DNA of 8,975 nucleotides from Candidatus Bathyarchaeota archaeon (GCA_003601695.1 PIYH01000049.1:1-8975), one strand, 5' to 3'; positions 1 through 6,336 are shown, counted from the first letter of the stretch. Translations and numbers: made by a program. The notes: generated by a model not told the origin, from the sequence alone.

Positions 1-84
1 TATCTTCACGTCAAATCGGCTATTAGCGATTATAATATCCCCGACCTCCGCATGAGACCAATCTTCGGAAAGCTCGGGTTATAG
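1..84 (+). other. Possible C-terminal end of an upstream gene (doubtful)
   Basis: Frame 1 is open from the window edge to a TAG at 82-84 (27 residues, containing SDYNIPDLRMRPIFGKLG). A T5 run at 90-94 follows and could end a transcript. The minus strand of the same stretch is also open out of the window from about 78 (containing LSEDWSHAEVGDIIIANSRF), but it has a TAA just upstream and no ATG, GTG or TTG. One of the two may be a real gene end or a pseudogene fragment. Neither is recognised, and the sequence to the left of the window would decide. Confidence 0.25.
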
Positions 85-155
85 TAACCTTTTTGTGCAG
101 CGCAGAAGAGGGCGATAATATCCTAAAAGCTAATACACAACTGAACGCCGGCAAG

Positions 156-170
156 ATTTAAATAATATTT
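156..170 (+). promoter_or_regulatory. TATA box of the oxidoreductase operon
   Basis: ATTTAAATAATATTT is centred about 25 bases before the ATG at 188. This is where an archaeal TATA box sits relative to the transcription start, so the mRNA probably begins at or next to the start codon (leaderless). In agreement, there is no Shine-Dalgarno sequence before this ATG. Confidence 0.65.
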
Positions 171-187
171 ATTGTCTTCTCTAAATC

Positions 188-1231
188 ATGGCTTCTAATC
201 TTAAGCTAGGAATTGTGGGATTAGTTCACGACCATGTATGGGGATTACTCAACCAATTTAATGCTATTGAAAGAGTGAAGATAGAAGCAGCGGCTGATTC
301 CAATCCTCCCCTACTTGAAACAGTGAAGACGCAATTCGGTGTAAGTAAGCTCTACACAGATTTCTTAGAGATGCTGAGCAAGGAAGACTTAGATGCTGTT
401 TTACTTTGTACAGAAAACAGTCGTCACGCGGATGTTGTGGAGGCCGCCGCAGAGAGAGGGATCCATGTGATTATGGAAAAACCTATGGCGGCTACTTTAG
501 AACAGGCTGAAAGAATAGTGAAGTCGTCTGAAAAATACGGGATAAAGGTTATGGTTAACTATCCAACTACCTGGAGCCCAGCTGTGCAACAAGCCTATAA
601 AATGGTTAAGGAAGACAAAATAGGCGACATCTTCCACATACGTTTCCGAGGCGCCCACGCTGGACCTAAAGAGACAGGTTGTTCACCTTACTTCTACAAT
701 TGGCTCTATAACAAAGAGCTTAATGGGGCGGGAGCAATCATCGACTACTGCTGTTATGGAGTTAACTTATCATGTTGGTTCTTAGGCGATACGCCGAAAA
801 GTGTAATTGGAGTGATGGGAACTTTAGCTAGAACCTACTTAGAAGTAGATGATAATGCAATGATTATAATGAATTACAAGAACGCTTGGGGAATAGCTGA
901 AGCTTGCTGGTCTCAAGTGGGGTCGCATCCTATTCATGGTCCGATAATAAACGGCGTGAATGGATCCCTCATAGTAGACGAGGAAGGAAGACTACACTTC
1001 TACGCTGTGAAAAAGAAGGGAGACTACAGAGATATCCAAGGCGAAGTATTAGAACCTCCAATGCCTCCTAAAGGCTGGAGGAATGGCCCCGAATACTTTG
1101 TGGAGCGAATTGAAAAAGACGAAGAGATCAGTGATCCTTTAAGTGTAAGATTCAATAGAGATGTCCAAGAAATTCTAGAAGCAGGAATACATTCTGCCGT
1201 TGAAGGTAAAAGGATAAATTTACCACTCTAA
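188..1231 (+). CDS. Gfo/Idh/MocA family NAD(P)-dependent oxidoreductase
   Basis: A 347-aa cytosolic dehydrogenase of the Gfo/Idh/MocA family. The family oxidises or reduces hydroxyl/keto groups on sugars, cyclitols and related compounds. The N-terminal Rossmann domain starts with GIVGLVHDH (residues 8-16), an unusual form of the GxGxxG dinucleotide loop. The EKP motif (97-99) carries the catalytic lysine K98. The C-terminal alpha/beta domain begins around residue 125. In the second active-site motif, D186-Y-C-C-Y190, tyrosine replaces the usual histidine of D-x3-H, as in some glucose-fructose oxidoreductase-like members. Length is normal for the family. The ATG is supported by the TATA box about 25 bases upstream. 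The 15-base gap to a second family member on the same strand indicates an operon and possibly consecutive steps or a heteromeric enzyme. The substrate cannot be read from the sequence, and no sugar transporter or kinase lies nearby. Confidence 0.9.
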   Translation: MASNLKLGIVGLVHDHVWGLLNQFNAIERVKIEAAADSNPPLLETVKTQFGVSKLYTDFLEMLSKEDLDAVLLCTENSRHADVVEAAAERGIHVIMEKPMAATLEQAERIVKSSEKYGIKVMVNYPTTWSPAVQQAYKMVKEDKIGDIFHIRFRGAHAGPKETGCSPYFYNWLYNKELNGAGAIIDYCCYGVNLSCWFLGDTPKSVIGVMGTLARTYLEVDDNAMIIMNYKNAWGIAEACWSQVGSHPIHGPIINGVNGSLIVDEEGRLHFYAVKKKGDYRDIQGEVLEPPMPPKGWRNGPEYFVERIEKDEEISDPLSVRFNRDVQEILEAGIHSAVEGKRINLPL

Positions 1232-1246
1232 GAGGAAAGAGGAAGA

Positions 1247-2278
1247 ATGAAGAAAGTCGGCTTCGGCATTATAGGATGCGGAGGCATATCAAATTATTTT
1301 CATATTCCAGAGCTTAAAGAGGTGAAGGAAGCAAAAATAGTTGCTGTCGCCGATATAAAACCTAATAGGGCGAAGCTAACTGCTAAACGGTTCAAGATCA
1401 AATCATGGCATTCAGATTATCTTGAACTTTTAGAAAGAGATGATGTTGACGCGGTGGTAGTAGCCACGCCGCATTCAGTTCATGCAAAAATAGCTGTAGA
1501 TGCTATAGAAGCAGGAAAACATGTAATTATTCAAAAGCCCATGTGCACCAATGTAAGGGATGCAAACTCCATAGTAGAAGCAGCACGTAGACATAATGAC
1601 TTGAAGGTTATGGTCTTACCTTTTGTTTACTTTGATAGTCCGCCCTTCGATTATGCTAGAGACTTGATAAAAAAAGAGAGCATCGGAAGAATATGTATGG
1701 CTAGATCCCGCGTAGCCCACGGAGGACCAGAAAAGTATCAAGAAGATGTAACGCGGATGTTCGGGGAGGAAAAGAGCTGCTGGTTTTTTGATTCTGAAAT
1801 AGCTCATGGAGGAGCTCTATTAGATCTAGGCGTTTATGCGATCAGTCAACTAGTATACTTATTAGGGAAGGCTAAGGCTGTTTCGGCGTTTGTAGCCATA
1901 TTAGATAAACCAGCGGAGGTGGATGATAATAACGCTTTAATTCTGGAAATGGCGAATGGAGCATTATCTGTCGTTGAATCAAGCTGGACTCAAGTCGCAA
2001 CTCTGGAGGGAACAGCCCTTTATGGGACGAAAGGAACTGTACTTCTGAACTATTTTAACACACCGGTCATGGTTTATAAGCGGATGGAAGCAAGCTGGAT
2101 TATTCCTACGGTGGCCAAAGAAAAGGAACCTCAGCATACTCATCGACACTTTGTAAGGTGCATACTTGAGAATTTACAGCCTGTAGGCTCACCGGAAGAT
2201 GGCAGACATGTTATTGAGATCATGGAGGCTGCTTATGAATCAGCCAAAACTGGTAGAACGATAAGACTGAAAGCATAG
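1247..2278 (+). CDS. Gfo/Idh/MocA family oxidoreductase, second gene of the operon
   Basis: A 343-aa NAD(P)-dependent oxidoreductase, paralogous in fold to the gene before it. It has a classical Rossmann loop, GIIGCGGIS (residues 7-15). At the catalytic motif the usual EKP reads QKP (96-98), keeping lysine K97 but losing the glutamate. The second motif, G-G-A-L-L-D193-L-G-V-Y197, has tyrosine where many members have histidine, as in the glucose-fructose oxidoreductase/dihydrodiol dehydrogenase branch. Translation starts at the ATG 15 bases after the previous stop. Two AGAGG ribosome-binding stretches (1231-1235, 1238-1242) lie between. This contrasts with the leaderless first gene and supports co-transcription. 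The two proteins are clearly diverged, so they probably act on different substrates or in sequential steps of one sugar or cyclitol pathway. That is inference. Confidence 0.9.
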   Translation: MKKVGFGIIGCGGISNYFHIPELKEVKEAKIVAVADIKPNRAKLTAKRFKIKSWHSDYLELLERDDVDAVVVATPHSVHAKIAVDAIEAGKHVIIQKPMCTNVRDANSIVEAARRHNDLKVMVLPFVYFDSPPFDYARDLIKKESIGRICMARSRVAHGGPEKYQEDVTRMFGEEKSCWFFDSEIAHGGALLDLGVYAISQLVYLLGKAKAVSAFVAILDKPAEVDDNNALILEMANGALSVVESSWTQVATLEGTALYGTKGTVLLNYFNTPVMVYKRMEASWIIPTVAKEKEPQHTHRHFVRCILENLQPVGSPEDGRHVIEIMEAAYESAKTGRTIRLKA

Positions 2279-2378
2279 ATTTAACCAAGCTATGAAAAAC
2301 TCGCCGCATCTTTGACGATTAGATGTGCGTTTTCAGCCATGTCTCGGAGACAAGCATAATCGATTTTGAAGTCTATCA

Positions 2379-2392
2379 TTTTTTATATTTTA
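2379..2392 (+). terminator. T-rich probable terminator of the oxidoreductase operon
   Basis: TTTTTTATATTTTA begins 101 bases after the stop at 2278. Archaeal RNA polymerase terminates at plain U-tracts, and this is the first long one downstream of the operon. The distance is somewhat large, so this is a modest call. Confidence 0.4.
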
Positions 2393-2552
2393 CCAGTAAA
2401 TTTCGTGCTAAAATCACAGCTGGAGCACCAAACTTTGGGTTCAGTTCTTTCGTTCATTTGTCTTATAGGCGCTGATGTAACTCGAATAGCAGAGAGGCAA
2501 ATACAATTACAACTACTTCAATAGGGCTTTAAAAGTCTATAATTTAATCACT

Positions 2553-2567
2553 TTCCTCTATGAGGAA
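2553..2567. repeat. Short hairpin, 6-bp stem and TAT loop
   Basis: TTCCTC-TAT-GAGGAA is a perfect inverted repeat in the convergent intergenic region. A second stem, GTTCTC/GAGAAC (2601-2606 with 2618-2623, 11-base loop), follows. They could be part of a terminator or of a small structured RNA. No T-run follows either strand closely, so the role is open. Confidence 0.4.
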
Positions 2568-2669
2568 GATAAAGTTAACACCTATATTCTCCGTAAGCTC
2601 GTTCTCTCCGAGACTATGAGAACTCGGTAGCGGATTCTTGAATTAGCCTCTGGAGGTTAACCTAATTTT

Positions 2670-3392
2670 TCACGTTAAGCAAGGTTCTTCTAGATGCTTC
2701 GCCACTATTCTTATACATTCATTCAGTTCTTTCCAGCCTTCTCTTAATGCTAGAAACCCGTGTCCAGGCAGTAGGATATCCGGCTTTACGATCTTCGAGA
2801 GTCTTCTCAAGGTGTTGAGATAAGTCTCTACGTCCTCTGAGCTTCGCTTCCCGATCCATGCGGTGACGGGATGTCCCCCCATCAGTCCCCTCTCACATTT
2901 AAAGGCTGTATCCCCCGTGAATAGTATTGATTTGCCATTCGCCTTGATTAAATAGCATAAGTCTCCCCCCTCCTTTGTATGCCCCGGCGTATCTAGGACG
3001 TGAACCTCAAAGTCTCCGAAAGTTAATGATTCGTCTCCATGTAGCTTAATCTCAACTTGAGCCGCAGTAGACCTATCTCGGCTCTTCTGAAAGTTGCTCT
3101 CTATAATCTTAGCTGCAATTTCATGTGCAGCTAATCTGCACTCGAAGAGCCTCTTAGCTCTAGCCGCTCCGCCAGCATGATCCATATGTGGATGAGTTAT
3201 AAAGAGTATTGATACATCCTTAGGATTTAGATTTTCATCTTTAATATTCTCCTCTACGAGCTTTACATCATCTTCCAATCCAATATCTACGAGGAGGAGC
3301 TCTCCTCCAGTATCGATGAGATAGATATTACATCCCTTTGAAAGATTGTATTCGGCTCCCCCAACGATGTATACGCCGTCTATAATCCTCAT
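2670..3392 (-). CDS. MBL-fold metallo-hydrolase (glyoxalase II-like)
   Basis: A 240-aa metallo-beta-lactamase-fold hydrolase. The metal ligands are visible in order: H67-P-H69-M-D71-H72 (HxHxDH), H138 in TPGHT, D161 in FTGDT, and H211 in LPGHG. This is the complete set of a binuclear glyoxalase II/lactonase-type site. The single-domain length matches the simple family. There is no signal peptide, so it is probably cytosolic. The start is well supported: AGGAGGGAA (3397-3405) lies 4 bases before the ATG, and a TATA-like element lies about 60 bases upstream. It is the last of four minus-strand genes, but 267 bases separate it from the next gene upstream, so it is probably transcribed alone. The substrate (thioester, lactone or other ester) cannot be told, because this fold is very broad. 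No link to the neighbouring genes is evident. Confidence 0.9.
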   Translation of the reverse strand: MRIIDGVYIVGGAEYNLSKGCNIYLIDTGGELLLVDIGLEDDVKLVEENIKDENLNPKDVSILFITHPHMDHAGGAARAKRLFECRLAAHEIAAKIIESNFQKSRDRSTAAQVEIKLHGDESLTFGDFEVHVLDTPGHTKEGGDLCYLIKANGKSILFTGDTAFKCERGLMGGHPVTAWIGKRSSEDVETYLNTLRRLSKIVKPDILLPGHGFLALREGWKELNECIRIVAKHLEEPCLT

Positions 3393-3396
3393 TTAC

Positions 3397-3405
3397 TTCC
3401 CTCCT
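3397..3405 (-). promoter_or_regulatory. Shine-Dalgarno site of the MBL-fold gene
   Basis: The minus strand reads AGGAGGGAA, near-perfect complementarity to the archaeal 16S rRNA 3' end, 4 bases before the ATG at 3392. It fixes the start codon and implies a transcript with a 5' leader. Confidence 0.75.
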
Positions 3406-3449
3406 AAAATAGAGAACATCGTGAATTTGTGCTTTGTGGAAAAGTCTTT

Positions 3450-3458
3450 TCTATATTC
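3450..3458 (-). promoter_or_regulatory. Probable TATA box of the MBL-fold gene
   Basis: The minus strand reads AATATAGAA, centred about 62 bases before the ATG. That would start the transcript near 3428 and leave a leader of roughly 35 bases containing the Shine-Dalgarno site. The match to consensus is weak. Confidence 0.4.
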
Positions 3459-3659
3459 TTCTATGTCATTCTTTGTCGGTTAGGCATCCTATAGAATGGA
3501 GTAATTTTCATGTTTTGCTGTTAATCTCGGCTTGGTACTCATAGCTCTTTAGGCTTATGAAGATAGATGCCATGAGCATCATAAAGATGCAGATATGACT
3601 AGAAGGAATTACGTCACGTCACTGCGCATCTCACTAAATGCATTCTCTTGATTTGCTGC

Positions 3660-3983
3660 TCATCCCTTATTCTTTGAGGGTTTAGGTCTTGGGTGACCGG
3701 GGCATAAGACATTATGAATACGCCATTTCGCATATTCTATATCGCATCCTTTCATGACTTGTCTCACTAATCTTTCAATATCTTCCCGTTGTCTCTCTGT
3801 TAAGTCAGTTCTATCAAAACCCGACGCTTTACTTTCCGTCTTATACCATTCGCATCGTCCTTCACAGACATACTTATGAAGCGTTCTCCTCGCCTCTCCC
3901 CTATCTATCCCTTCACTCTTCGATATGCAAGCAATTATCTTATCCACTATGCTTTCGTCAGATTTAGACTCGCTTGCATGCAT
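3660..3983 (-). CDS. Conserved-looking hypothetical protein, 107 aa, Cys-containing
   Basis: I do not recognise this protein. It is 107 aa, soluble and highly charged, with no signal peptide or membrane segment. It appears to have two mainly helical halves: residues 10-38 (DESIVDKIIACISKSEG, then an RGEARRTLHKY helix) and 62-92 (LTERQREDIERLVRQVMKG). The tail is Pro/Lys-rich (PGHPRPKPSKNKG). Five cysteines (C19, C40, C44, C80, C94) plus H90 and H97 could form a metal site or disulfides; C40-x3-C44 and C94-x2-H97 are the closest spacings. A strong ribosome site (GGAGGGTGG, 3987-3995) 3 bases before the ATG, and a TATA-like box further up, argue that it is a real gene. It lies between an ECF S component and an MBL hydrolase, 125 bases from the former, so the context gives little functional hint. 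Confidence 0.75.
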   Translation of the reverse strand: MHASESKSDESIVDKIIACISKSEGIDRGEARRTLHKYVCEGRCEWYKTESKASGFDRTDLTERQREDIERLVRQVMKGCDIEYAKWRIHNVLCPGHPRPKPSKNKG

Positions 3984-3986
3984 TTT

Positions 3987-3995
3987 CCACCCTCC
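3987..3995 (-). promoter_or_regulatory. Shine-Dalgarno site of the 107-aa gene
   Basis: The minus strand reads GGAGGGTGG, 3 bases before the ATG at 3983. It is the main evidence that this small unrecognised frame is translated and starts there. Confidence 0.7.
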
Positions 3996-4037
3996 GAGAC
4001 AAGCATAATGTCTCCGGGAGATCCATAGTGATCACTG

Positions 4038-4047
4038 ATATAAAAGA
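4038..4047 (-). promoter_or_regulatory. TATA box of the 107-aa gene
   Basis: The minus strand reads TCTTTTATAT, resembling the archaeal TTTATATA box, centred about 60 bases before the ATG. The expected transcription start is near 4018, leaving a leader of about 35 bases with the Shine-Dalgarno site. Confidence 0.5.
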
Positions 4048-4108
4048 TTAGTATCCTAATTATTTTTTAGGCTCTAACAAAAAGGTGATTCATGAATCTC
4101 TTAAGCGC

Positions 4109-4864
4109 TCAGAATCCACTTATCTGTGGGAACATACGCCTGATCATCTTCGCTACTGGTATTGCCACTAACGCGCCTATTATCATCTGCCCAATGTTTG
4201 CTGGAACCTCGGCGATTGCATAAACTTGCATGCCGAAGAGCCATCCTAGAAAGAACATCTCATATATGAAGTATCCTAGAACCATGATGAGCCCTCCAAG
4301 CGTCACGGAGAATATAGCCCATCCCAGCCGAGGATCAGCGATTAGGCCGAGGAGAGAGATAAGTATGGCGGCTGATCCGCCTAAAACGAGCCAAACCTCT
4401 CTAGGCAACGTAAGTATGTATGTTGTGAATCCAAGGGTAAGCTCGCTTTCGCCGCTGTATTTTGTCGAGCCGATACCCATCAAGAGGCCTCCAACGATTA
4501 TTCCTAAGATCACGGTGAAAGCCTTCCATTTTATCTTTGACTTGATTTTTGGGTTGTGCTTGCTTAGAAAGCCTACTACGAAGCCTTCAGACGCTTTTAT
4601 TAGTAGAGTTGCAGGGGCATAATGTGGATAATTTAGAATTAAATCTGCAAGCATTGAGCCTACGCCTCCTGAGAAGGCTCCTACATATGGGCCGAATAGG
4701 AGTGCTGAGAGAAAAACCATAGATTCTCCTATGTTGAAGTATCCTTTAGTTGATGGAATATATACCGAGAAGACTATTGTAGCTACGCATACGAAAGATG
4801 TGAAGATCGCTGCCACAGCGACTCTTAATGATGATGAGGCTTTACCTTTAGGCATTTTAACCAC
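4109..4864 (-). CDS. ECF-type transporter S component (vitamin uptake, substrate unknown)
   Basis: Membrane protein with the features of an energy-coupling factor transporter S component (riboflavin-transporter-like S family). It would bind a vitamin or precursor and pair with shared EcfA/EcfT subunits, which are not in this window. Hydrophobic segments lie near residues 13-36, 47-75, 84-101, 114-134, 156-176, 182-206 and 222-240. The hallmark region is the G-E-S-M-V-F-L-S-A-L-L-F-G-P-Y-V-G-A stretch (47-64), then GGVGSMLADL (66-75) and YPHYAPATLLIKASEG (79-94). At 251 aa it is longer than typical S components of roughly 170-200 aa. The extra length lies in the hydrophobic stretch around 135-180. 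The longest frame starts at a GTG (4864). The ATG at 4855 is an equally good start and fits a leaderless transcript. A PLP-vitamer ligand would suit the PLP-fold neighbours, but that is only inference. Confidence 0.85.
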   Translation of the reverse strand: MVKMPKGKASSSLRVAVAAIFTSFVCVATIVFSVYIPSTKGYFNIGESMVFLSALLFGPYVGAFSGGVGSMLADLILNYPHYAPATLLIKASEGFVVGFLSKHNPKIKSKIKWKAFTVILGIIVGGLLMGIGSTKYSGESELTLGFTTYILTLPREVWLVLGGSAAILISLLGLIADPRLGWAIFSVTLGGLIMVLGYFIYEMFFLGWLFGMQVYAIAEVPANIGQMIIGALVAIPVAKMIRRMFPQISGF

Positions 4865-4881
4865 AATAGTATAATTATAAC

Positions 4882-4893
4882 TTTAATATTATT
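4882..4893 (-). promoter_or_regulatory. TATA box of the ECF S-component gene
   Basis: The minus strand reads AATAATATTAAA, centred about 25-33 bases before the two candidate starts (4864 GTG, 4855 ATG). A second A/T-rich element (TTATAATTAT) follows at 4871-4880. The position suggests a leaderless mRNA. A 7-base inverted repeat (ACCACAA at 4860-4866, TTGTGGT at 4909-4915) brackets this promoter. Confidence 0.55.
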
Positions 4894-4895
4894 CG

Positions 4896-4906
4896 AAAAA
4901 TAAAAA
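4896..4906 (-). terminator. U-tract terminator after the threonine-synthase-like gene
   Basis: The minus strand reads TTTTTATTTTT, starting 33 bases beyond the stop at 4939, and no stem is needed for archaeal termination. Because the ECF gene has its own TATA box just past this tract, the two genes are probably separate transcription units, or only partly coupled by read-through. Confidence 0.55.
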
Positions 4907-4938
4907 CCTTGTGGTGATTAAGGCCATCTATGAAAAGG

Positions 4939-6336
4939 TCAGAGAAGAATCTTAACCTTATCTATAGCCTCTAAGATGTCTCTTCCTCTCCCAGTTACTC
5001 TAAAGTATTTCTTTCCATCCTTAATATAATGCGTAACCAAGCCTTTGTTCAAAAGATCATTTAGATGCTGATAGACAGCCGGTCGAGTCATGATTTTTCC
5101 CAGATCTTTCCAAAGCTCATAGCCATACCGATCCTTGCTTGACAGAAGTCTGAGAATCTTCTCCTTCGTGCTTAGCTCCGCTCCAAGCATCGCTGACTTT
5201 CTTCTCTTAGAAAGAGCCTGCAGAATATCTGTCGCTTTCAATCCACTTCCAGTTATCAAACATACGACGGTTTCATCGTTACTTACAAGGGATTTTTCTA
5301 TCGCTTTTCCTAAGGCAGCTATCGTTCCTGAGCTCGCCGGCTCAGCGAAAATCCCCTCTAATCTCGCTATGCTCTGCTCAGCTGCGAAGATCTCTTGATC
5401 GGATACTGAAAGAGCCGAGCCTCCCGAGTCAGTGATAGCTTTTAATGCAAGTTCTTTTTGGAGAGGATTTGCGACTAAAATGCCAATCGCGTGTGTAAAT
5501 GGCTTCTCAATATGCTTCTCACTTTTTAGGTACGCATCAACTATTGGAGAGCATCCTTCAGCTTGAACTCCTAAAATTTTAGGGAGAGAATCAATCATGT
5601 CAAGTTCATAAAGTTCTTTAAATCCTTTCCATATGGAGTACGCCATTCCCCCGCTTCCCATAGATACTATAAACCAGTCTGGAACTCCAAATTGTTCAGC
5701 AACCTCGAAGGCTATTGTCTTCTGAGCCTCTATCACGAGAGGATTCAGCTCCGGAGTTGCCTGATACCATCCGGTTTCTCCAGCCAAAACCTCAGCTCTC
5801 TTAAGTGCCTCATCAACTGTTTCCCCATACTCCTCTATGGTAGCGTCATAGATAAGCATCTGAGCTAATTTCCCTACATCTACGATTCTCGGAACTATAA
5901 CGTGACAGTTAATCTCATATCTTGCCGAATATGCGGCTAGCGCGGCTCCCATATTTCCATTTGTAGCACATATGACGGCTTTCATTTTGAGATCTAGAAT
6001 ATTGGAGATGAGCAGGGCGGCGCTTCTATCTCTGAAAGAATTTGTCGGGTTGCGGGTCTCATCCTTCAGATATAAATCTTTTATCCCAAACTCTTCTGAG
6101 AGGCGTTTCGCCTTATATAGAGGCGTTCCCCCCTCCTTCATCGATGCGATATTCTTAACTTCTGGAAGTAAAGAACGATATCTCCAAAACGTGAATTCCC
6201 CCGTAAACTTGATGCCCCTCATTTTTTCCAAATCAATAATATATTCAATCATGCCTCCACATGCTGGACATTTAGCCGGAGGAGACCGGTTAACGTTTAT
6301 TCTTCTCCCACACCGTACACACTGCAAACTGTACAA
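4939..6336 (-). CDS. Threonine-synthase-like PLP-fold protein fused to a PadR-like winged helix (lysine lost); probable regulator
   Basis: A 465-aa fusion. Residues 1-30 form a zinc ribbon (C6-x2-C9, C23-x2-C26) as in archaeal threonine synthases. Residues 50-375 form a fold-type II PLP domain. Residues 388-460 form a PadR-like winged helix (KEKILRLLSS, then RYGYEL, TRPAVYQHLNDLLNKGLV and the wing KDGKKYFRVTGRGR). The PLP Schiff-base lysine is replaced by R102 in NPTNSFRDRS; the codon is AGA. The substrate loop ASTGNTSAS of active enzymes reads ATNGNMGAA (124-132). A substrate-site arginine of AIRIGSP becomes glycine (AIGILVANP, 283-291). The glycine loop SMGSGG (225-230) and TGSG (362-365) remain, so PLP or a ligand may still bind. 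It starts at a TTG (6336) with GGGTG (6344-6348) upstream and TAG limiting extension. It is divergent from true thrC. I infer a ligand-sensing transcription factor. A catalytic role is unlikely. Confidence 0.88.
   Translation of the reverse strand: MYSLQCVRCGRRINVNRSPPAKCPACGGMIEYIIDLEKMRGIKFTGEFTFWRYRSLLPEVKNIASMKEGGTPLYKAKRLSEEFGIKDLYLKDETRNPTNSFRDRSAALLISNILDLKMKAVICATNGNMGAALAAYSARYEINCHVIVPRIVDVGKLAQMLIYDATIEEYGETVDEALKRAEVLAGETGWYQATPELNPLVIEAQKTIAFEVAEQFGVPDWFIVSMGSGGMAYSIWKGFKELYELDMIDSLPKILGVQAEGCSPIVDAYLKSEKHIEKPFTHAIGILVANPLQKELALKAITDSGGSALSVSDQEIFAAEQSIARLEGIFAEPASSGTIAALGKAIEKSLVSNDETVVCLITGSGLKATDILQALSKRRKSAMLGAELSTKEKILRLLSSKDRYGYELWKDLGKIMTRPAVYQHLNDLLNKGLVTHYIKDGKKYFRVTGRGRDILEAIDKVKILL
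6315..6334. promoter_or_regulatory. Inverted repeat GTACA-N10-TGTAC, possible operator
   Basis: A 20-base interrupted palindrome overlaps the TTG start of the winged-helix fusion gene. Its spacing is about two DNA turns centre to centre for a dimeric winged helix, so it is a candidate autoregulatory site. It also lies in coding sequence, and five-base arms occur by chance fairly often. Confidence 0.2.

Larger units (their letters stand above)
2279..2669. other. Convergent intergenic region, no convincing gene
   Basis: 391 bases between the oxidoreductase operon (plus) and the MBL-fold gene (minus), which end towards each other. It holds a T-rich stretch at 2379-2392 that probably terminates the plus operon. 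There are also two short hairpins: TTCCTC/GAGGAA at 2553-2567 and GTTCTC/GAGAAC at 2601-2623. A 14-base sequence, GAGACAAGCATAAT (2347-2360), recurs at 3996-4009. A TATA-like CTTTAAAAG at 2527-2535 precedes the hairpins, so a small RNA is conceivable but unproven. A 29-codon minus-strand frame at 2290-2379 is too short and too poorly supported to call. Confidence 0.5.

Noticed and set aside
1616..1807. Minus-strand open frame of 63 codons
   Set aside because: It lies fully antisense inside the second oxidoreductase gene, resembles no protein family and has no start signals.
2290..2379. Minus-strand 29-codon frame (begins MIDFKIDYACL)
   Set aside because: The TATA-like sequence is directly against the ATG, too close for an archaeal promoter. 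There is no ribosome site and no recognised family.
3508..3582. Minus-strand frame of 24 codons with a hydrophobic stretch (MMLMASIFISLKSYEYQAEI)
   Set aside because: It resembles a small membrane peptide, but it has no ribosome site or placed TATA box and is short enough to be chance.
3964..4026. Upstream 20-codon frame overlapping the start of the 107-aa gene
   Set aside because: Its ATG probably lies upstream of the expected transcription start (near 4018), and it has no ribosome site.
4230..4622. Plus-strand open frame of 130 codons
   Set aside because: It is antisense to the ECF S component, whose membrane segments and conserved motifs are clear. The frame has low-complexity, basic composition.
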